From: Campylobacteraceae bacterium
GTDB taxonomy: Bacteria; Campylobacterota; Campylobacteria; Campylobacterales; JALSKU01
Assembly (NCBI GenBank): GCA_015488975.1
Contig: WFMT01000023.1
Coordinates: 1-8,704, forward strand
DNA length: 8,704 nucleotides
Direction of reading: 5' to 3'
Of this stretch, positions 7,701-8,704 are shown piece by piece. Positions within the stretch are counted from its first letter, which is position 1; every line of letters begins with the position of its first letter. The position numbers and the translations under genes were made by a program. The notes beneath the pieces are model-generated. The model had not been told where the DNA came from. It made no database searches and saw only the letters and a program-made list of their open reading frames with translations.

Positions 7701-7755
7701 TTCAAATGTTAGGCATGCAATACCAGTAAAAATAGAAAAAATAAAAAGGGTATGA
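4723..7755 (+). CDS. ttrA: Tetrathionate reductase-like molybdopterin catalytic subunit A, Tat-exported
   Basis: This 1010-residue DMSO-reductase-superfamily enzyme probably reduces tetrathionate to thiosulfate outside the inner membrane. A Tat signal is present (SRRKFLL, residues 4-10, then an Ala/Val/Gly-rich stretch). The [4Fe-4S] site is C74, C77, C81 and C138, with a further cysteine at C70. The probable molybdenum ligand is C254 in TSICGLSMRAG. The guanylate-binding C-terminal domain starts near residue 890 (YVDINPKTAEKFGLKHGDYV). Segments characteristic of TtrA as I recall it from Salmonella are RVGKRGE, NLFGEGNVKGL, FGPKSN, GNPFKRQ, SHGRKA and YPAKDTWYPF. The length is close to Salmonella TtrA (about 1020) and well above PhsA/PsrA or ArrA. 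The TtrA clade also contains selenate and possibly other oxyanion reductases, so the family is firm but tetrathionate as substrate is an inference. It overlaps ttrC by 11 bases and runs straight into the porin gene. No frameshift or lost ligand is seen. Confidence 0.9.
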   Translation: MQSSRRKFLLGSGAVVAAASVAGYKETLGAVATFSNKGELAKDSIYFNSPNPEFSFLNDKFVPDNQFKVCATTCIGCTTQCGVRVKIDKKTDKVLRVLGNPYNLLSTDPWLPYETSLKDSYTLLSQNGKFETYRSNVCARGNVIFDKIDAKERVLKPLKRVGKRGENRWKEIDIDELIDEIVNGGNLFGEGNVKGLKDVRDTKTLIDPKEPIFGPKSNGLCLIGTTHEGRFKTVINRFLKSFGTSNFMGHTSICGLSMRAGEAAYLGNFKKYPHLKPDFENTEYLLSIGTPPGQAGNPFKRQGKLLARARSEKNITYTIVSPMQGNSDTIAVGGKSRWIPIIPGTDLAFAMGVLQVIINNKLYNKKYLKIPSAKAMKALKDASWTNSTHLVIQDKEGFGKILRDGKVPLVIDESDNTLKLCDNVVQAVLDFKGEVEHKGKTYNVQTAFHELSTNVNELTLEEYSKECGVSVEKMKEVAKEFTSHGRKASVDCHGGTMHTTGFYTTYAVMMIGAMVGNLNYKGGMSPGGGAYKDFVGKRYNLFGYKGKSKVKRTRIDKTRMAYEKTNEYKEKKAKGINPYPAKDTWYPFTNALESEVITNSAKGYPYKLDVLLTFNSNFMYGTSGAENNIKELISDPKKSIPLFIAVDPFVNESSKYADYIVPDSVLYETWGVVHAWAGFQTKVNTLRFPAVKPRQAKFKNGEPIEMISFIIALGKKMRLPGFGEKAIKGQDGKWYPFNKPEDFYLRAFENIAMDDKPVPDANDEDIRLSGIEEYIPSLKRICGNNWRKTAYVMARGGRYQDIEYSYNGEFMSHKYKKPIQIYNETVAMSRNSITGKRRSGTIKYYKQRVVGGETFEKLYPKEKFPLTAFSYKSNVLATPNTSSHLLKQIKYTTYVDINPKTAEKFGLKHGDYVKISSHDGDTEGYLRFRNGVHPATIGVEQGDGRRGEGAVNIEINGKVTKGKISRRTGVFYNKIGLKDPSRKIALVTDFVCGSNVRHAIPVKIEKIKRV
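7746..7750 (+). promoter_or_regulatory. Ribosome-binding site of the porin gene inside ttrA
   Basis: AAGGG lies within the last ttrA codons, seven bases before the ATG at 7758 but only one base before the in-frame ATG at 7752. The spacing therefore favours 7758. The absence of any gap or terminator after ttrA indicates co-transcription. Confidence 0.6.
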
Positions 7756-7757
7756 AG

Positions 7758-8704
7758 ATGAAAAAAATGACATGCCTATTATCATTGATAATGTTAAGCG
7801 GAATGAGTTTGAGTGCAAGCGATTCTTTATCAAATGCATTAAAAAACGGTAAGCTAAATGGAGAGTTAAAGGGCATCTATTATAATGTAGATAAAGCGGC
7901 AAAAGGCGAAGATGATATTTTAAGTTTAGGTGTTATGCTAAAATATGTAAGTAAACCTTTTTACGGTTTTAACTTAGGAGCTAGATTTCAAGCTAGTAGC
8001 TCTCCTTGGGCGGATGTAGGCTCGAAAAACTCTTTTAAAGGTGATCTTTATGGTCCGGGAGCTGTTATGGAAGAGGCTTACATCAAGTATCAATACCGTA
8101 AAAGTAATATAAAAGCAGGAAGACAGTTTATCCATACTCCTCTTTTGGCAGGTAACGGTTCAAGAATAGTTCATGAATCATTTGAAGGATATACCGCCGA
8201 TATAAAAGAGCTTCCAAAAACAAGAATCTTTGCGGCTTATGTGGATAAATATCTTACAAGAACCAATTTCAAAGGTGCAAATGGCGGCGATATAGGAAGT
8301 TTCAAAAAGAGAATCTTTATGTATGGTGTCAAATATAAGTATAAAATGGATGACCTTTGGACGGTACTTGTTAAAAACCAAAGCGTCAAAGGCTTAAACT
8401 TGACAGGTCAATACTTAAGAGTGCAAAATGCAACCATAGCAACAACTGGAGCAAAACAAGGAGATATTGCGGTAGGTTTATTGCAAGCTGAATATAGTTT
8501 TAAGCTCTCCGGCCTTGGCTTATTAACAGGCATCCAATACGGCTCAAGTAATATAGATAAAGATAACAGCAAAAGCGGTAATCTAATAGGCTTTAAACTT
8601 GGAACAAGATATCAAGGTCTTATGGCAAGCCTTGGATATGTTATAGACAGCAGTGACAAAAGTATGCTCTCAGGTGTAGGCATATCGTCAAACTGGGCAT
8701 ATGC
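7758..8704 (+). CDS. OprD-family outer-membrane porin, N-terminal part (3' end outside window)
   Basis: The first 315 codons are present, open at the right edge. An N-terminal Sec signal peptide is visible: MKKMTCLLSLIMLSGMSLSA, with cleavage likely near residue 20. The mature part alternates short polar and hydrophobic strands with aromatic ends, as in outer-membrane beta-barrels. The stretch at about 121-145, containing GRQFIHTPLLAGNGSR followed by ESFEGY, matches the conserved OprD-family segment (GRQ..xTPLL..N.SR...FEG). OprD-family porins in the Campylobacterota are general or substrate-favouring channels for small solutes. It begins three bases after the ttrA stop, or overlaps it if the ATG at 7752 is used, so it is part of the reductase operon. 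The inferred job is outer-membrane passage of the anionic substrate or product. A cysteine in the signal peptide does not sit in a lipobox. Specificity cannot be read from sequence. Confidence 0.85.
   Translation, partial: MKKMTCLLSLIMLSGMSLSASDSLSNALKNGKLNGELKGIYYNVDKAAKGEDDILSLGVMLKYVSKPFYGFNLGARFQASSSPWADVGSKNSFKGDLYGPGAVMEEAYIKYQYRKSNIKAGRQFIHTPLLAGNGSRIVHESFEGYTADIKELPKTRIFAAYVDKYLTRTNFKGANGGDIGSFKKRIFMYGVKYKYKMDDLWTVLVKNQSVKGLNLTGQYLRVQNATIATTGAKQGDIAVGLLQAEYSFKLSGLGLLTGIQYGSSNIDKDNSKSGNLIGFKLGTRYQGLMASLGYVIDSSDKSMLSGVGISSNWAY

Noticed and set aside
4723..7755. Annotation as thiosulfate/polysulfide reductase (PhsA/PsrA) or arsenate reductase (ArrA)
   Set aside because: The protein is about 1010 residues, longer than those families, and carries several segments specific to TtrA. 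The gene order B-C-A also fits Ttr better.
7752..7757. Porin start at the ATG overlapping the ttrA stop codon
   Set aside because: The AAGGG would be only one base away. The ATG at 7758 has seven-base spacing and gives a normal signal peptide. The earlier start remains possible and changes only two residues.
1..8704. tRNA or rRNA genes, CRISPR arrays, insertion sequences
   Set aside because: No cloverleaf sequences, regularly spaced repeats, transposase motifs or terminal inverted repeats were seen; coding regions fill almost the whole window.

Overview
The window is an AT-rich, tightly packed, all-plus-strand stretch that looks like a member of the Campylobacterota (Epsilonproteobacteria). 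The signs are the base composition, strong A-ending codon preference, the 'AHQWRQPL' type of histidine-kinase H-box, and an OprD-like porin next to a molybdoenzyme operon. The phylum is inferred, and the genus cannot be fixed from this sequence.

Layout: (1) positions 2-151 are the C-terminal end of a P-II nitrogen regulator (GlnB/GlnK), cut by the window edge. (2) A 93-base gap holds a good sigma70-type promoter. (3) Positions 245-2648 hold a two-component system: an OmpR-type response regulator, then an overlapping membrane histidine kinase with a Cache-like extracytoplasmic sensor. (4) A 122-base gap holds a candidate extended -10 promoter without a good -35, an 11-bp-phased direct repeat that could be a response-regulator site, and a possible anti-Shine-Dalgarno pairing. 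(5) Positions 2771-7755 hold three overlapping genes in the order B-C-A. They encode a Tat-exported four-cluster ferredoxin subunit (TtrB-like), a nine-helix NrfD/PsrC-type quinol-oxidising membrane subunit (TtrC-like) and a 1010-residue Tat-exported molybdopterin subunit (TtrA-like). (6) An OprD-family outer-membrane porin starts inside or directly at the ttrA stop and runs off the right edge.

How it works together (inference from family knowledge): the kinase senses a small molecule or redox state outside the inner membrane and phosphorylates the regulator, which probably switches on the reductase-porin operon. Electrons go from menaquinol through TtrC to the four iron-sulfur clusters of TtrB, then to the [4Fe-4S] cluster and molybdenum site of TtrA, which reduces an external oxyanion, most likely tetrathionate. 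The porin would let the anionic substrate or product cross the outer membrane. The B-C-A order matches Salmonella ttrBCA. The regulatory pair does not: Salmonella TtrS/TtrR use a periplasmic-binding-protein-like sensor and a LuxR/FixJ-type regulator, so the same enzyme appears to be wired to an unrelated sensor here. No wholly new enzyme system is evident. The most interesting parts are the regulatory replacement, the coupled porin, and the unproven substrate.
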